Below are positions 15,638 to 27,190 of a stretch of 53,736 bases of DNA, in pieces. The notes below the pieces were generated by a model. It was not told the origin of the DNA. It saw nothing but the letters and a program-made list of their open reading frames with translations, and searched no databases. The translations under genes were made by a program, and so were the position numbers. The stretch comes from Rubrivivax sp. GTDB lineage: Bacteria; Pseudomonadota; Gammaproteobacteria; Burkholderiales; Burkholderiaceae_C. Position 1 is the stretch's first letter; the number at the start of each line of letters is the position of its first letter. The DNA is taken from contig JAEUPF010000172.1 in assembly GCA_016790425.1 (NCBI GenBank), positions 1-53,736 of the forward strand. The letters are read 5' to 3'.

Positions 15638-16596
15638 GCCGAAGCCACGCGCAGCCGCGGGTCGATGACGGCGTAGAGCACGTCGACGACGAAGTTGACC
15701 ACCACCACCACCGCGGCCAGCAGCATCACCACGTCGCGCACGACGATCAGGTCGCGGTTGCTGATGGCCTGGAACACGAGGCGCCCGATGCCCGGCAGCA
15801 CGAAGACGTTCTCGACGACGATGGTGCCGGTGACGAGGTTGGCGAACTGCAGCCCGGCCACGGTGAGCACCGGGATCATTGCGTTGCGCAGCACGTGGCG
15901 CCACAGCGCCTGGCGCTTCGAGAGGCCCTTGGCGCGCGCCGTGCGCACGTAGTCCTCGCGCATCACCTCGATCACCGCCGAGCGCGTGACGCGCGCCAGG
16001 ATGGCCGCCTGCACCATCGCCAGCGAGATGGCCGGCAGGACGAGCGCCTGCAGCCCTTCCCACAGGCTGCCGCCTTCGTCCTCGGTCCAGCCGGGAAAGC
16101 CGCCGGCGCTGACCCATTGCAGGTGCACGGCGAAGAGCAGGATCAGCAGGATCGCGAACCAGAAGTTCGGGATCGCGATGCCCACCTGGCTGGCGGCCAT
16201 CACGCCGACGTCGCCGAGCTTGTTGTGGCGCGCTGCCGCGTACAGGCCGAGGCCCAGCGCCAGCACGACGGTGAGCGCCATCGCCAGCACCGCCAGCGGC
16301 AGCGTCACGCGCATGCGCTCGGCGATCAGCTCGGCGGTGGGCGTGTCGTAGCTGATGCTCTGCGCGGTGCGGCCTTGCAGCCAGCCGCCCACCCAGTCGG
16401 CGTAGCGCGTGGCGGCGGGGCGGTCGAGGCCGAGCTTGGCTTCGAGCGCGGCGATGGATTCGGGCGTCGCCGTCTCGCCGAGGATCACCTCGGCGGCGTT
16501 GCCCGGCAGCAGTTCGAGCACCGCGAAGACCACCAACGAAGCCACGGCCAGCGTGGCGAAGAAGGTGGCGAAGCGCTTGAGGAGGAAGAGGCCCAA
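15634..16596 (-). CDS. Peptide/nickel-type ABC transporter permease (DppB-like)
   Basis: The 320-residue protein begins MGLFLLKRFATFFATLAVAS, the usual first span of DppB permeases, and has about six spans. The large loop after the first span, VLELLPGNAAEVILG, the coupling loop REDYVRTARAKGLSKRQ and the C-terminal YAVIDPRLR all fit. It is the first gene of the leftward transporter operon; the promoter should lie in the 94-base divergent gap to the aldehyde dehydrogenase gene. Confidence 0.93.
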   Translation of the reverse strand: MGLFLLKRFATFFATLAVASLVVFAVLELLPGNAAEVILGETATPESIAALEAKLGLDRPAATRYADWVGGWLQGRTAQSISYDTPTAELIAERMRVTLPLAVLAMALTVVLALGLGLYAAARHNKLGDVGVMAASQVGIAIPNFWFAILLILLFAVHLQWVSAGGFPGWTEDEGGSLWEGLQALVLPAISLAMVQAAILARVTRSAVIEVMREDYVRTARAKGLSKRQALWRHVLRNAMIPVLTVAGLQFANLVTGTIVVENVFVLPGIGRLVFQAISNRDLIVVRDVVMLLAAVVVVVNFVVDVLYAVIDPRLRVASA

Positions 16597-16648
16597 CGGG
16601 AGGAAGCAGAAGGAAGACGGCAGCGGCCGCGCCGCCGGCGCAGCGGTC

Positions 16649-16654
16649 TATGAT
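16649..16654 (+). promoter_or_regulatory. Candidate -10 box for the aldehyde dehydrogenase operon
   Basis: TATGAT lies 36 bases before the aldehyde dehydrogenase ATG in the gap between divergent genes. It is the best sigma-70 -10 match there; the -35 region is not clear. Confidence 0.4.
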
Positions 16655-16690
16655 GCCTCAAGCTCACGCACTTCCTCCTCGGTGGCGGCC

Positions 16691-18151
16691 ATGTCCATGC
16701 AGCACGTTCCCTTCGACAGCACGCAGGTGTTCATCGGCGGCCGCTGGCGCGCCGGCGATTCCGGGCAGACGCTGTCGCTGGCCAACCCTTCCGACGGCAG
16801 TGAGCTGACGCGCATCGCCCGCGGCGGCGCCGCCGACATCGGTGCCGCGGTGGCCGCGGCGCGCGCCGCGCTCGCTGGAACGTGGGGCGCGCTCACCGCC
16901 GCCGAGCGTGGCCGGGTGCTCTTGAAGATGAGCGCCAAAGTGCTGGAGCAGGCCGACGAGCTGGCGCGCCTGGAAGCGCTGGACGTGGGCAAGCCGCTGA
17001 AGCAGGCGCGTGCCGACGCGGTGGCGCTGGCGCGCTACCTGGAGTTCTACGGCGGCGCGGCCGACAAGGTGCACGGGCAGACGATTCCGTTCGCCAACGG
17101 CTACACCGCGCTGACGCTGCGCGAGCCGCACGGCGTCACCGCGCACATCGTGCCGTGGAACTACCCGATGCAGATCATCGGCCGCTCGGTCGGCGCGGCG
17201 CTGGCGATGGGCAACGCCTGCGTGTTGAAGCCCGCCGAGGAAGCTTGCCTCACGGCGCTGGCTTTCGCACGCATCGCCGGCGAGGCCGGCATCCCGGCCG
17301 GGGCGCTGAACGTGGTGCCGGGGCTCGGCGAAGAGGCCGGTGCGGCGCTGGCGGCGCACAAGGGCATCAACCACATCTCGTTCACCGGCTCGGTGGCGGT
17401 GGGCGCGTTGATCCAGACCGCGGCGGCGAAGAACGCGGTGCCGGTGACGCTGGAGCTGGGGGGAAAGAGCCCGCAGCTCGTGTTCGCCGATGCCGACCTC
17501 GATGCGGCGCTGCCTTTCCTCGTCAACGCCGGCATCCAGAACGCCGGGCAGACCTGCTCGGCGGCCAGCCGCATCCTGGTGCAGCGGCCGGTGTTCGACG
17601 AAGTGGTGCGGCGCATGGCCGAGCGCTACGCGGCGCTGCGCATCGGGCCGGCGCTGGACGATCTCGACATCGGGCCGGTGATCTCCGCGCGCCAGCGCGA
17701 GATCGTCATGGGGTATCTGGAGGTCGTGAAGAGCAGCGGCCTGAAGGTGGCCGCGGCGGCGCCGATGCCTGCCTCGCTGCCGCGCGGCGGCTACTACGTG
17801 CCGCCGACGCTGGTGGCCGACGTGGACCCGGCGCACCGCATCGCGCAGGAGGAGATCTTCGGGCCGGTGCAGGCCGTGATCCCCTTCGGCGACGACGCCG
17901 AGGGCGTGGCCATCGCCAACGGCACCGCCTACGGCCTGGTGGCGGGCTTGTGGACGCGCGACGGCGGCCGCCAGTTGCGGCTGGCGCGCCAGCTGCAAGC
18001 CGGCCAGGTGTTCGTCAACAACTACGGCGCCGGCGGCGGCGTCGAGCTGCCCTTCGGCGGCGTCAAGCACTCGGGCCACGGGCGCGAGAAGGGCTTCGAG
18101 GCGCTGTACGGGTTCTCGACGCTGAAGACGATCGCCATCAAGCACGATTGA
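16691..18151 (+). CDS. NAD(P)-dependent aldehyde dehydrogenase
   Basis: The 486-residue enzyme oxidises an aldehyde to a carboxylate. It has the full set of family motifs: the cofactor entry HIVPWNYPMQI, the Rossmann motif FTGSVAVG, Glu255 in TLELGGKSPQLVF, the catalytic Cys289 in NAGQTCSAASR, and the EEIFGPVQAVIPF and PFGGVKHSGHGREKG motifs near the end. It most resembles betaine-aldehyde/aminoaldehyde dehydrogenases, but the substrate is not proven. The start is the first of two close ATGs (16691, 16697). A short-chain dehydrogenase follows in the same direction after 55 bases, suggesting a two-step oxidation. Confidence 0.92.
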   Translation: MSMQHVPFDSTQVFIGGRWRAGDSGQTLSLANPSDGSELTRIARGGAADIGAAVAAARAALAGTWGALTAAERGRVLLKMSAKVLEQADELARLEALDVGKPLKQARADAVALARYLEFYGGAADKVHGQTIPFANGYTALTLREPHGVTAHIVPWNYPMQIIGRSVGAALAMGNACVLKPAEEACLTALAFARIAGEAGIPAGALNVVPGLGEEAGAALAAHKGINHISFTGSVAVGALIQTAAAKNAVPVTLELGGKSPQLVFADADLDAALPFLVNAGIQNAGQTCSAASRILVQRPVFDEVVRRMAERYAALRIGPALDDLDIGPVISARQREIVMGYLEVVKSSGLKVAAAAPMPASLPRGGYYVPPTLVADVDPAHRIAQEEIFGPVQAVIPFGDDAEGVAIANGTAYGLVAGLWTRDGGRQLRLARQLQAGQVFVNNYGAGGGVELPFGGVKHSGHGREKGFEALYGFSTLKTIAIKHD

Positions 18152-18206
18152 AACAAGCGGCGCGCCGCGCGGCGCGACCGTCCACACCATTCGAGGAGTG
18201 AGCCCG

Positions 18207-18986
18207 ATGCGACTCGCAGGCAAGGTTGCCGTCGTCACCGGCGGGGGTTCGGGGTTCGGCGCCGGCATCGTGCGCAAGTTCGTCGCCGAGGGGGCGCGCG
18301 TGCTGGTGGCCGACATCAACGGCGATGCGGCGAAGGAAGTGGCCAGGGAGGTCGCCGGCGCCGCGGGCGACAAGGCGGCGCAGGGGCTGCGCGTCGACGT
18401 GGCCAGCGCCGCCGACGTGCGCGCGATGGTCGACGCCGCCGAGCAGCGCTTCGGCCGCCTGGACATCGTCGTCAACAACGCCGGCGTCACGCATCTGCCC
18501 GCGCCGCTGGAGAACGTGAGCGAGGCCGACTTCGACCGCATCGTCGCGGTCAACATGAAGGCGATCTACTACGCGATGCGCGAGGCGGTGCCGCGGCTGA
18601 AGGCCAACGCGCCGGGCGCCAACGGCATCCGCGGCGTGGTGCTGAACATGGCCAGCACGGCCGGCGTCAGCCCGCGCCCGCGCCTGGGCTGGTACAACGC
18701 CAGCAAGGGCTGGGTCATCACGGCCACGCGCGCCAACGCGGTGGAACTGGCGCCGTTCGGCATCCGCGTCGTGGCGCTCAACCCGGTGGCCGGCGAGACG
18801 CCGCTGCTGAAATCGTTCATGGGCGAGGACACGCCCGAGGTGCGGGCGAAGTTCCTCTCGACGATCCCGATCGGCCGCTTCTCTCAGCCCGAGGACCTGG
18901 GCAACGCGGCGTGCTTCCTGTGCAGCGACGAGGCCAGCATGATCACCGGCGTGTGCATGGAAGTGGACGGCGGCCGCTGCATCTAG
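18207..18986 (+). CDS. SDR family oxidoreductase
   Basis: The 259-residue enzyme has the classical short-chain dehydrogenase pattern: TGGGSGFGAGI for NAD(P) binding near the N-terminus, Asp at the end of strand 2 (VADING), NNAGV, the Ser of NMASTAG and the catalytic WYNASKGW (Tyr-x-x-x-Lys). The acidic residue after strand 2 suggests NAD preference. GAGGAG lies eight bases before the ATG at 18207; a GTG at 18198 is within that ribosome site and is rejected. It is paired with the aldehyde dehydrogenase, so it may supply that enzyme's aldehyde from an alcohol. Confidence 0.92.
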   Translation: MRLAGKVAVVTGGGSGFGAGIVRKFVAEGARVLVADINGDAAKEVAREVAGAAGDKAAQGLRVDVASAADVRAMVDAAEQRFGRLDIVVNNAGVTHLPAPLENVSEADFDRIVAVNMKAIYYAMREAVPRLKANAPGANGIRGVVLNMASTAGVSPRPRLGWYNASKGWVITATRANAVELAPFGIRVVALNPVAGETPLLKSFMGEDTPEVRAKFLSTIPIGRFSQPEDLGNAACFLCSDEASMITGVCMEVDGGRCI

Positions 18987-19011
18987 CGGCGGCGCGCCGT
19001 GCTGGCGGCCT

Positions 19012-19266
19012 TCAGCGGCCGCCGATGTGCCGGTCGGCCGCGGCGAAGAGGTCGGAAGCGAACGACGGGTCGGTGTGGGCGATGCCCGCGGCCACGCGGC
19101 GCAGCGCCGCGGCTTCGTCGAAGCGGCGCATCTGTTCGTTGTGCGCGTGCCAGGCGTCGTAGCTCTTGCGCACGAATTGCAGGACCGCTGCGAAGGCGCT
19201 GGCGGCCCAGGGGGCGCCGCGCGGCACGGCAACGGCTGCCGGGGCCCGCAGGGTGATTTCGCTCAT
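19012..19266 (-). CDS. Small conserved-looking protein of unknown function
   Basis: The 84-residue product has an Ala-rich N-terminus (APWAASAFAAVLQFVRKSYDAW) that may form an amphipathic or membrane-associated helix, then a charged helical part (HNEQMRRFDEAAALRRVA) and ends DLFAAADRHIGGR. No domain is recognised. It is divergent from the LysR gene across 175 bases, the classic layout for a LysR target gene, and has normal codon use. A weak ribosome site (GGAAAGGGAAC) lies before the ATG. Confidence 0.65.
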   Translation of the reverse strand: MSEITLRAPAAVAVPRGAPWAASAFAAVLQFVRKSYDAWHAHNEQMRRFDEAAALRRVAAGIAHTDPSFASDLFAAADRHIGGR

Positions 19267-19412
19267 GGTGACTGTTCCCTTTCCTTGGCTGCTCCGCGCG
19301 GCGAAGCCGGTTGGCTCGTCGGCTGGAGCGGGTGCCGTTCACATCGGCATCCTGTGCCGGGATATTAGGGTTACTACCGATACTCACACGATGAAAGTTG
19401 AGCACGAGTGAC

Positions 19413-19427
19413 ATGAGCAGCGCTCAT
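19413..19427. promoter_or_regulatory. Candidate LysR operator
   Basis: ATGAGC-AGC-GCTCAT is an inverted repeat with 6-base perfect arms, containing the T-N11-A core of LysR-type binding sites. It lies three bases upstream of the lysR -10 candidate, a position suited to autorepression, within the divergent gap shared with the small gene. Confidence 0.5.
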
Positions 19428-19429
19428 AT

Positions 19430-19435
19430 CAGAAT
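19430..19435 (+). promoter_or_regulatory. Candidate -10 box placed for a leaderless lysR transcript
   Basis: CAGAAT is followed by six bases and then the GTG start codon of the LysR gene, so transcription would begin at or next to the start codon. The same spacing is found ahead of radA and the GT25 gene. Confidence 0.45.
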
Positions 19436-19441
19436 CGGCCC

Positions 19442-20404
19442 GTGCCCAGCCCTGCCGCCAACTTCCGCACCCTCGACCTGAACCTGCTGCGCGTGTTCGA
19501 CGCCGCGATGGCCGAGGGCAGCCTGACGCGCGCTGCCGCCACGCTGGCGATGACGCAGCCAGCGGTGAGCCACGCCATCCGGCGCCTGCGCGAGGCGCTG
19601 GGCGACGAACTGTTCACGCGCACCGCGCAAGGCGTGCGGCCCACGGCGCTGGCCGAGAGCCTGTGGCCGCAGGTGCGGCAGGCGCTGGCCACGCTGCGGC
19701 AGGCCATCGCGCCCGGAGCGTTCGACGCCCAACGTGACGCGGTGACGTTCCGCCTGGCGATGGCCGACGCCACCGCGGCGTTGCTGGTGCCGCCGCTGGT
19801 GACGGCGATCGAGGCCGAACACGCCGCGGCGACGCTGCGCGTGCTGCCGCTGACCACGCGCGACCCGCGCCGGCTGCTGCAGGCGCAGGCCATCGACCTG
19901 GCGGTGGGTTCGTTCCCCGAGGTGGCGGCGGCGCTGCGCTCCGAAGGCGGTGAGCCGGCGCTGCGGCAGCGGCCGCTGTACGACACGCGTTACGTCTGCG
20001 TGATGCGCCGCGGGCACCCGCTGGCGCGCCGCGCTGCGCTGACGCTGGAGGCCTACTGCGCCGCGGCACACCTGCAGGTGAGCTTCTCGGGCCGCGGCGT
20101 CGGCGCCGTGGACCAGGCGCTGGCGGCGCTGGGCCGGCAGCGGCGCACCGTGCTGACGGTGAACCAGTTCTTCACCGCCGGGCGCGTGGTGGCGCGCAGC
20201 CACCTGCTCACCGTGCTGCCCGAGAGCTTCCTCGAAGCGACCGGCTACCGCAGCGAGCTGGCCATCGCCGAACTGCCGCTGGCGCTGCCCACCGTGCACG
20301 TGGGCATGCTGTGGCATCTGCGGCACGACGCCGACCCGGCGCACCGCTGGCTGCGCGAGCGCGTGGCGGCGGCAGCGAAGCCGCCCCGCGCGTCGGCGCG
20401 ATGA
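19442..20404 (+). CDS. LysR family transcriptional regulator
   Basis: The 320-residue protein has the N-terminal winged helix-turn-helix of LysR proteins: LDLNLLRVFDAAMAEGSLTRAA, given as NLLRVFDAAMAEGSLTRAA, then AMTQPAVSHAIRRLRE and LFTRTAQGVRPTALA. The C-terminal effector domain is of the periplasmic-binding fold (VCVMRRGHPLAR). The start is a GTG at 19442 with no ribosome site, in keeping with a leaderless message. The likely targets are itself and the divergent 84-residue gene; the SDR/aldehyde dehydrogenase genes beyond are also candidates. The effector is unknown. Confidence 0.92.
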   Translation: MPSPAANFRTLDLNLLRVFDAAMAEGSLTRAAATLAMTQPAVSHAIRRLREALGDELFTRTAQGVRPTALAESLWPQVRQALATLRQAIAPGAFDAQRDAVTFRLAMADATAALLVPPLVTAIEAEHAAATLRVLPLTTRDPRRLLQAQAIDLAVGSFPEVAAALRSEGGEPALRQRPLYDTRYVCVMRRGHPLARRAALTLEAYCAAAHLQVSFSGRGVGAVDQALAALGRQRRTVLTVNQFFTAGRVVARSHLLTVLPESFLEATGYRSELAIAELPLALPTVHVGMLWHLRHDADPAHRWLRERVAAAAKPPRASAR

Positions 20405-20430
20405 ACGCTTTCGCGCCGGCGCGGCCAGCG

Positions 20431-23269
<2,839 letters not shown>

Positions 23270-23286
<17 letters not shown>

Positions 23287-24196
23287 CGCGTGCCCGCGGC
23301 AGGTCGTCTTCCCCGAGCCCCAGCTCGCCGAGCATCGCCAGGTGCGCGGCGCTGCCCAGGTAGCCGGCCAGCGCCTCGTCGATCGCGGCGGCCAGCGCGG
23401 CGGCGTCCTTGCGCACGGCCATCGCGACGTGGTCCTCGTGCGTCTGCTGCGCCTGCTGCGCCGCCGGTGCCGCGCCGGCGCCGGACGCGACGAGCGCGGG
23501 CAGCGCCACCAGCCGGCCCTGCGCGGCCCGCGCCATCGCGCTGACGGCCGGCAGCGAAAGCGCCAGCGCATCGGCGCCGCCGGTGCCGACGATGGCCGCG
23601 CCGGTGCGCACATCGGGCACGACGACGAGGCTGGCCGGCGGCGTGGCGCGGCCGGCGAACTGCGCCTCTTCGACCGAGCTGGCGACCACGGCCACGCGCA
23701 GCGAAGGCGAGGGCCGCACGCTCGCGTAGGTGCCCAGCGCCGGCGGCTGCCCGGCGCGCACCAGCCAGCCCGGGCGCACGCGCAGCTGCGGCCGCGTGAA
23801 GCGCACGCGCTCGCTGCGCGCCGCGGTGACGAAGAGCCCGGCGGCGATGATGTCGAAGCGGCCCGCCTCCAGCTCCGGCAGCAGGCGGTCGAAGTCGGTG
23901 ACGATCCACACCGGCCGCAGGCCCAGGTGCCGGGCGACGGCGCGCGCCACCTCCAGCGACTCGCCGCCCGGCGTCCGGTCGGCCTTGAGCATGGCGTAGG
24001 GCGCCTCGACCGCATAGCCGATGCGCAACTCGCCGCGCGCGCGCACGTCGCGCAGCGAGCTGTCGCCGGCAACCATCCACACAAGCGCCGCCACCACCGC
24101 GGCCAGCCCGGCCACCGCGGCGCCGGCGGCGGCGAACACCCGGGCCTGCGAGCGCAGCGGCGGCCTCACGAGCCCCTCGCGAGGCAAGAGCGACAC
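23270..24196 (-). CDS. Membrane-anchored family 3 solute-binding protein
   Basis: The 308-residue product has an uncleaved-looking anchor (about 19-43, [20 protein letters not shown]) and then a family 3 (amino-acid type) binding fold starting [22 protein letters not shown], with [23 protein letters not shown]. No ABC permease or ATPase lies nearby. Instead the gene overlaps a hybrid kinase gene that has only a small periplasmic part of its own, so it probably acts as the ligand sensor for that kinase, like the fused binding domains of BvgS/EvgS but as a separate protein. The start is GTG at 24196, 19 bases after the aminotransferase stop. Confidence 0.85.
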
Positions 24197-24215
24197 GCCG
24201 CGCGGTCCATCCGGG

Positions 24216-25409
24216 TCAGTCGATGACGGCGGCCATCGCGTTGGCCGTGCGCTCCACGTTGCCGGTGTTGAGCCCGGCCACGCAGATGCGCCCCGAGCGG
24301 ATGAGGTAGACGCCGTACTGCTCGCGCAGCCGGTCGACCTGTGCCGCGCTCAGGCCGGTGTAGCTGAACATGCCGCGCTGGGTGAGGAAGTAGCCGAAGT
24401 CGCGCCCCGGCTTCTTCGCCGAGAGGGTGGCGTGCAGGCTGTGGCGCATCGCCTGGATGCGCTGGCGCATCGCCGCCACGTCGGCTTCCCAGGCGGCGCG
24501 CAGCTTCGCCTCGCCGAGCACGCGCGTGACGATGCCCGCGGCGTGGATGGCCGGGCTGGAGTAGTTGCGGCGCACGGTGGCCTGGAGCTGGCCGTAGACC
24601 CGGTCGGCCTCGGCCGCGTCGGCGCAGACGACCGAGAGCGCGCCGGCGCGCTCGCCGTAGACGCTCATGCTCTTGGAAAACGAGTTGGCGACGAAGAACG
24701 ACAGGCCGCTGTCGGCGAGCAGCCGCACCGCGAACGCGTCCTCGGCGATGCCGTCGCCGTAGCCCTGATAGGCGAGGTCGAGGTAGGGCAGCAGCTCGCG
24801 CCGGCGCAGCAGCGGCACGAGCCGCTCCCATTGGTCGCGGCCGAGGTCGACGCCGGTGGGGTTGTGGCAGCACGCGTGCAGCAGCAGCACGCTGCGCGGC
24901 GGCAGCCGGTCGATCGCCTCGCACAGGGCGTCGAAGCGCACGCCGCCGCTGGCCGCGTCGTAGTACGGGTAGGTGTGGACCGCGACGCCGGCGCCTTCGA
25001 ACATCGCGCGGTGGTTGTCCCAGCTCGGGTCGCTCATCCACATGCCGCTTTGCGGCAGCCAGCGCTTGATGAAGTCGGCACCGACCTTGAGGCCGCCGCT
25101 GGAGCCCACCGTCTGCAGCGTGACGACGCGCCCGGCCTTCAGCGCCGGGTGGTCGGCGCCGAAGAGGAGCTGCTGCACGGCGGCGCGCATCGCCGGTGCG
25201 CCGGCGATCGGCAGATAGGGTTTCGGCCCGCTCTCGGCCAGCATCGCCGCTTCGGCGTCGCGCACGCATTGCAGCACCGGGATGCGGCCTTCGTTGTCGA
25301 AGTAGATGCCGATCGACAGGTTCACCTTGTCGCGGCGCGGGTCCTTCTGGAACTCGTCGTTGAGGCTGAGGATGGGGTCGCCGGCGTAGCGGTCGAGGTG
25401 CTGGAACAT
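24216..25409 (-). CDS. Aromatic/aspartate aminotransferase
   Basis: The 397-residue PLP enzyme belongs to the class I AspC/TyrB group and has their exact length. Lys246 in ANSFSKSMSVYGER binds PLP, as in E. coli AspC. HACCHNPTGVDL holds the conserved Asn of the active site, DLAYQGYGDG the Asp/Tyr pair, and Arg374 in LIRSGRICVAGLNTGN binds the substrate carboxylate. It moves amino groups between aspartate or aromatic amino acids and 2-oxoglutarate. Which substrate dominates (aspC or tyrB) cannot be decided. The binding-protein/kinase pair follows after 19 bases and may be cotranscribed. Confidence 0.93.
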   Translation of the reverse strand: MFQHLDRYAGDPILSLNDEFQKDPRRDKVNLSIGIYFDNEGRIPVLQCVRDAEAAMLAESGPKPYLPIAGAPAMRAAVQQLLFGADHPALKAGRVVTLQTVGSSGGLKVGADFIKRWLPQSGMWMSDPSWDNHRAMFEGAGVAVHTYPYYDAASGGVRFDALCEAIDRLPPRSVLLLHACCHNPTGVDLGRDQWERLVPLLRRRELLPYLDLAYQGYGDGIAEDAFAVRLLADSGLSFFVANSFSKSMSVYGERAGALSVVCADAAEADRVYGQLQATVRRNYSSPAIHAAGIVTRVLGEAKLRAAWEADVAAMRQRIQAMRHSLHATLSAKKPGRDFGYFLTQRGMFSYTGLSAAQVDRLREQYGVYLIRSGRICVAGLNTGNVERTANAMAAVID

Positions 25410-25478
25410 GACGGGGGTGGGGCTCTTGGAGCGGACGGAGGTTCGAAGGAAGGCCGGCGCGGCGAAGGCGAGGGCGCT

Positions 25479-25985
25479 TCAGGCCGCGGCCGGCGCCGGT
25501 GCGGCGAGAGCGGCTTCGATGTCGGCGCGCATCGACTCCGGGGTGTCGCGCGACGAGTAGCGCTTGATGACGCGGCCGTCGCGGCCGACCAGGAACTTGG
25601 TGAAGTTCCACTTGATCGCCTCGCTGCCCAGCAGCCCCGGCGCCTCGGCCTTAAGCCACTGCCACAGCGGGTGTGCGTCGCCGCCGTTGACCTGCACCTT
25701 GGCCATCATCGGGAAGCTGACGCCGTAGTTCATCTCGCAGAACGACGAGATCTCGTCGTTGCTGCCCGGGTCCTGGCCGCCGAACTCGTTGCTCGGGAAG
25801 CCCACCACGACGAGGCCGCGTGCGGCGTAGTCGCGCCACAGTTCCTCCAGGCCCTTGAACTGCGGCGTGAAGCCGCACTGGCTGGCCGTGTTCACCACCA
25901 GCAGCACCTTGCCGCGCTGGCTGGCGAAGTGCGCGTTCTGGCCTGCGATCGACACGGCCTCGAAATCGTAGATGGTGCCGGGCAT
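25479..25985 (-). CDS. Glutathione peroxidase family (thiol peroxidase)
   Basis: From the ATG at 25985 the enzyme has 168 residues and reduces peroxides. The active-site motif VNTASQCGFTPQF has Cys37 in place of selenocysteine, and the catalytic Gln/Trp/Asn partners lie in FPSNEFGGQDPG and IKWNFTKFLV. It fits the bacterial BtuE-like, Cys-type family, which often uses thioredoxin instead of glutathione. CCGGAGGG precedes the ATG at good spacing. The length is typical. Confidence 0.93.
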   Translation of the reverse strand: MPGTIYDFEAVSIAGQNAHFASQRGKVLLVVNTASQCGFTPQFKGLEELWRDYAARGLVVVGFPSNEFGGQDPGSNDEISSFCEMNYGVSFPMMAKVQVNGGDAHPLWQWLKAEAPGLLGSEAIKWNFTKFLVGRDGRVIKRYSSRDTPESMRADIEAALAAPAPAAA

Positions 25986-26186
25986 GGGGCCCTCCGGAAG
26001 TGAGACGCGGGATCGTAGCGCCGCGGCATGCCGATTGCCGTGCACGCGGGCTATCGATGAACCCCACTCGGGCCGGCCGGCGCAAGGCCTGCCGTCCACC
26101 CGCGGAGCGATTGACTTGACCGCGGGCGGCACGGACAGTCGCCTTGTGCCTGCGCCGGCACCCGCTCAACCCGGACGGCTCGGACC

Positions 26187-27146
26187 ATGACGACCCTGCA
26201 CCGCATCGCCCTGCTCGGCTTCAGCGCCTTCGAGTGCCAGGCGCTGGCGTCGTATTTCCGGCTCGCCAGCACGCGCGAGCCTCGCTATGAACTGGTGCAA
26301 CTCATGCTCGGAGCCGACTTCGTCGTCGCCGACGCGGACCATCCGCCCTCGGTGGAACTGGTGCAGGCGGTGCAGCGGCTGCCCGAGACGGTGTTCGTCG
26401 GTGCCAACCCGCCCGAGGGCGCGGTGGCCTGGCTGCCGCGGCCGATCGACCCGCGGCGGGTGCTGCGCGAGCTCGACGCCTTCGCCACCCGCCGCATGCA
26501 GTCTTCGTTGCCGGCGCGCGCCGCGGCACTGGCCCGCCGCCGCGGCGCCGAGGCCGAGGCGCGCCGCCGCACGGTGATCCAGCCGGCGCGCCCCGAGCGG
26601 CCGGCTCCGCCCGAGCATCTGCTGCTGCAGCCGGGCGACCGCGGCGCGGCCGCGGAAGTGGTCGACCTGCCGCTGCCGCTGGAGCTGGCGCCGCAGGGCA
26701 CTGCGCCGGCCGCGGCGCCCGCGGTGGCCGAGGCGCGCCCCAGCAGCGCCGCCAAGGCGCTGATCGTCGACGACAGCGAGGTGGCTCTGCGCTTCCTGCA
26801 GAAGAAGCTGGCGCCGTTCGGGCTGGTGGCCGATTGCGTGCGCCACAGCGACGCGGCGATCGAGCGGCTGGCGCAGCGGCGCTATGACTTCGTGTTCCTC
26901 GACATGGAGCTGGGCGACCGCAGCGCGCTCGACGGCCTGGGCCTGTGCCGGCGCATCAAGCGCAGCGCCAGCGGCGCCAACGTGGTGATGGTCACCGCGC
27001 ACCACAGCGAACTGGACCGTGTGCGCGGCGCGCTGGCCGGTTGCGACGGCTTCCTCGGCAAGCCGCTGGATGCCGACGAACTGGCGCTGTACCTGGCGCG
27101 TTGCGGCGTGCGCGCGCCGGTGGCCGCCAGCGCCGTGCTCTCCTGA
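26187..27146 (+). CDS. Response regulator with C-terminal receiver and degenerate N-terminal half
   Basis: The 319-residue protein ends in a receiver domain (about 188-305) with the acidic pair Asp195-Asp196 (ALIVDDSEV), the phospho-acceptor Asp239 (FVFLDMELGD), Thr270 and Lys292 (FLGKPLDADEL). The first 100 residues have a similar alternation of strands and helices (FVVADADHPP, then VAWLPRPIDPRRVLREL) but lack a full receiver active site, so they may be a degenerate receiver. An Arg/Ala/Pro-rich linker joins the halves. No DNA-binding or output domain is present, so it may work by protein contact. The gene stands alone, divergent from the peroxidase gene across 201 bases in which nothing else is evident beyond a possible TTGACT at 26112. 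Confidence 0.85.
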   Translation: MTTLHRIALLGFSAFECQALASYFRLASTREPRYELVQLMLGADFVVADADHPPSVELVQAVQRLPETVFVGANPPEGAVAWLPRPIDPRRVLRELDAFATRRMQSSLPARAAALARRRGAEAEARRRTVIQPARPERPAPPEHLLLQPGDRGAAAEVVDLPLPLELAPQGTAPAAAPAVAEARPSSAAKALIVDDSEVALRFLQKKLAPFGLVADCVRHSDAAIERLAQRRYDFVFLDMELGDRSALDGLGLCRRIKRSASGANVVMVTAHHSELDRVRGALAGCDGFLGKPLDADELALYLARCGVRAPVAASAVLS

Positions 27147-27190
27147 AGCGCCGGTGCGCAGCCGCAAGCCGTGAGGCCCGGCGCCGGCGC

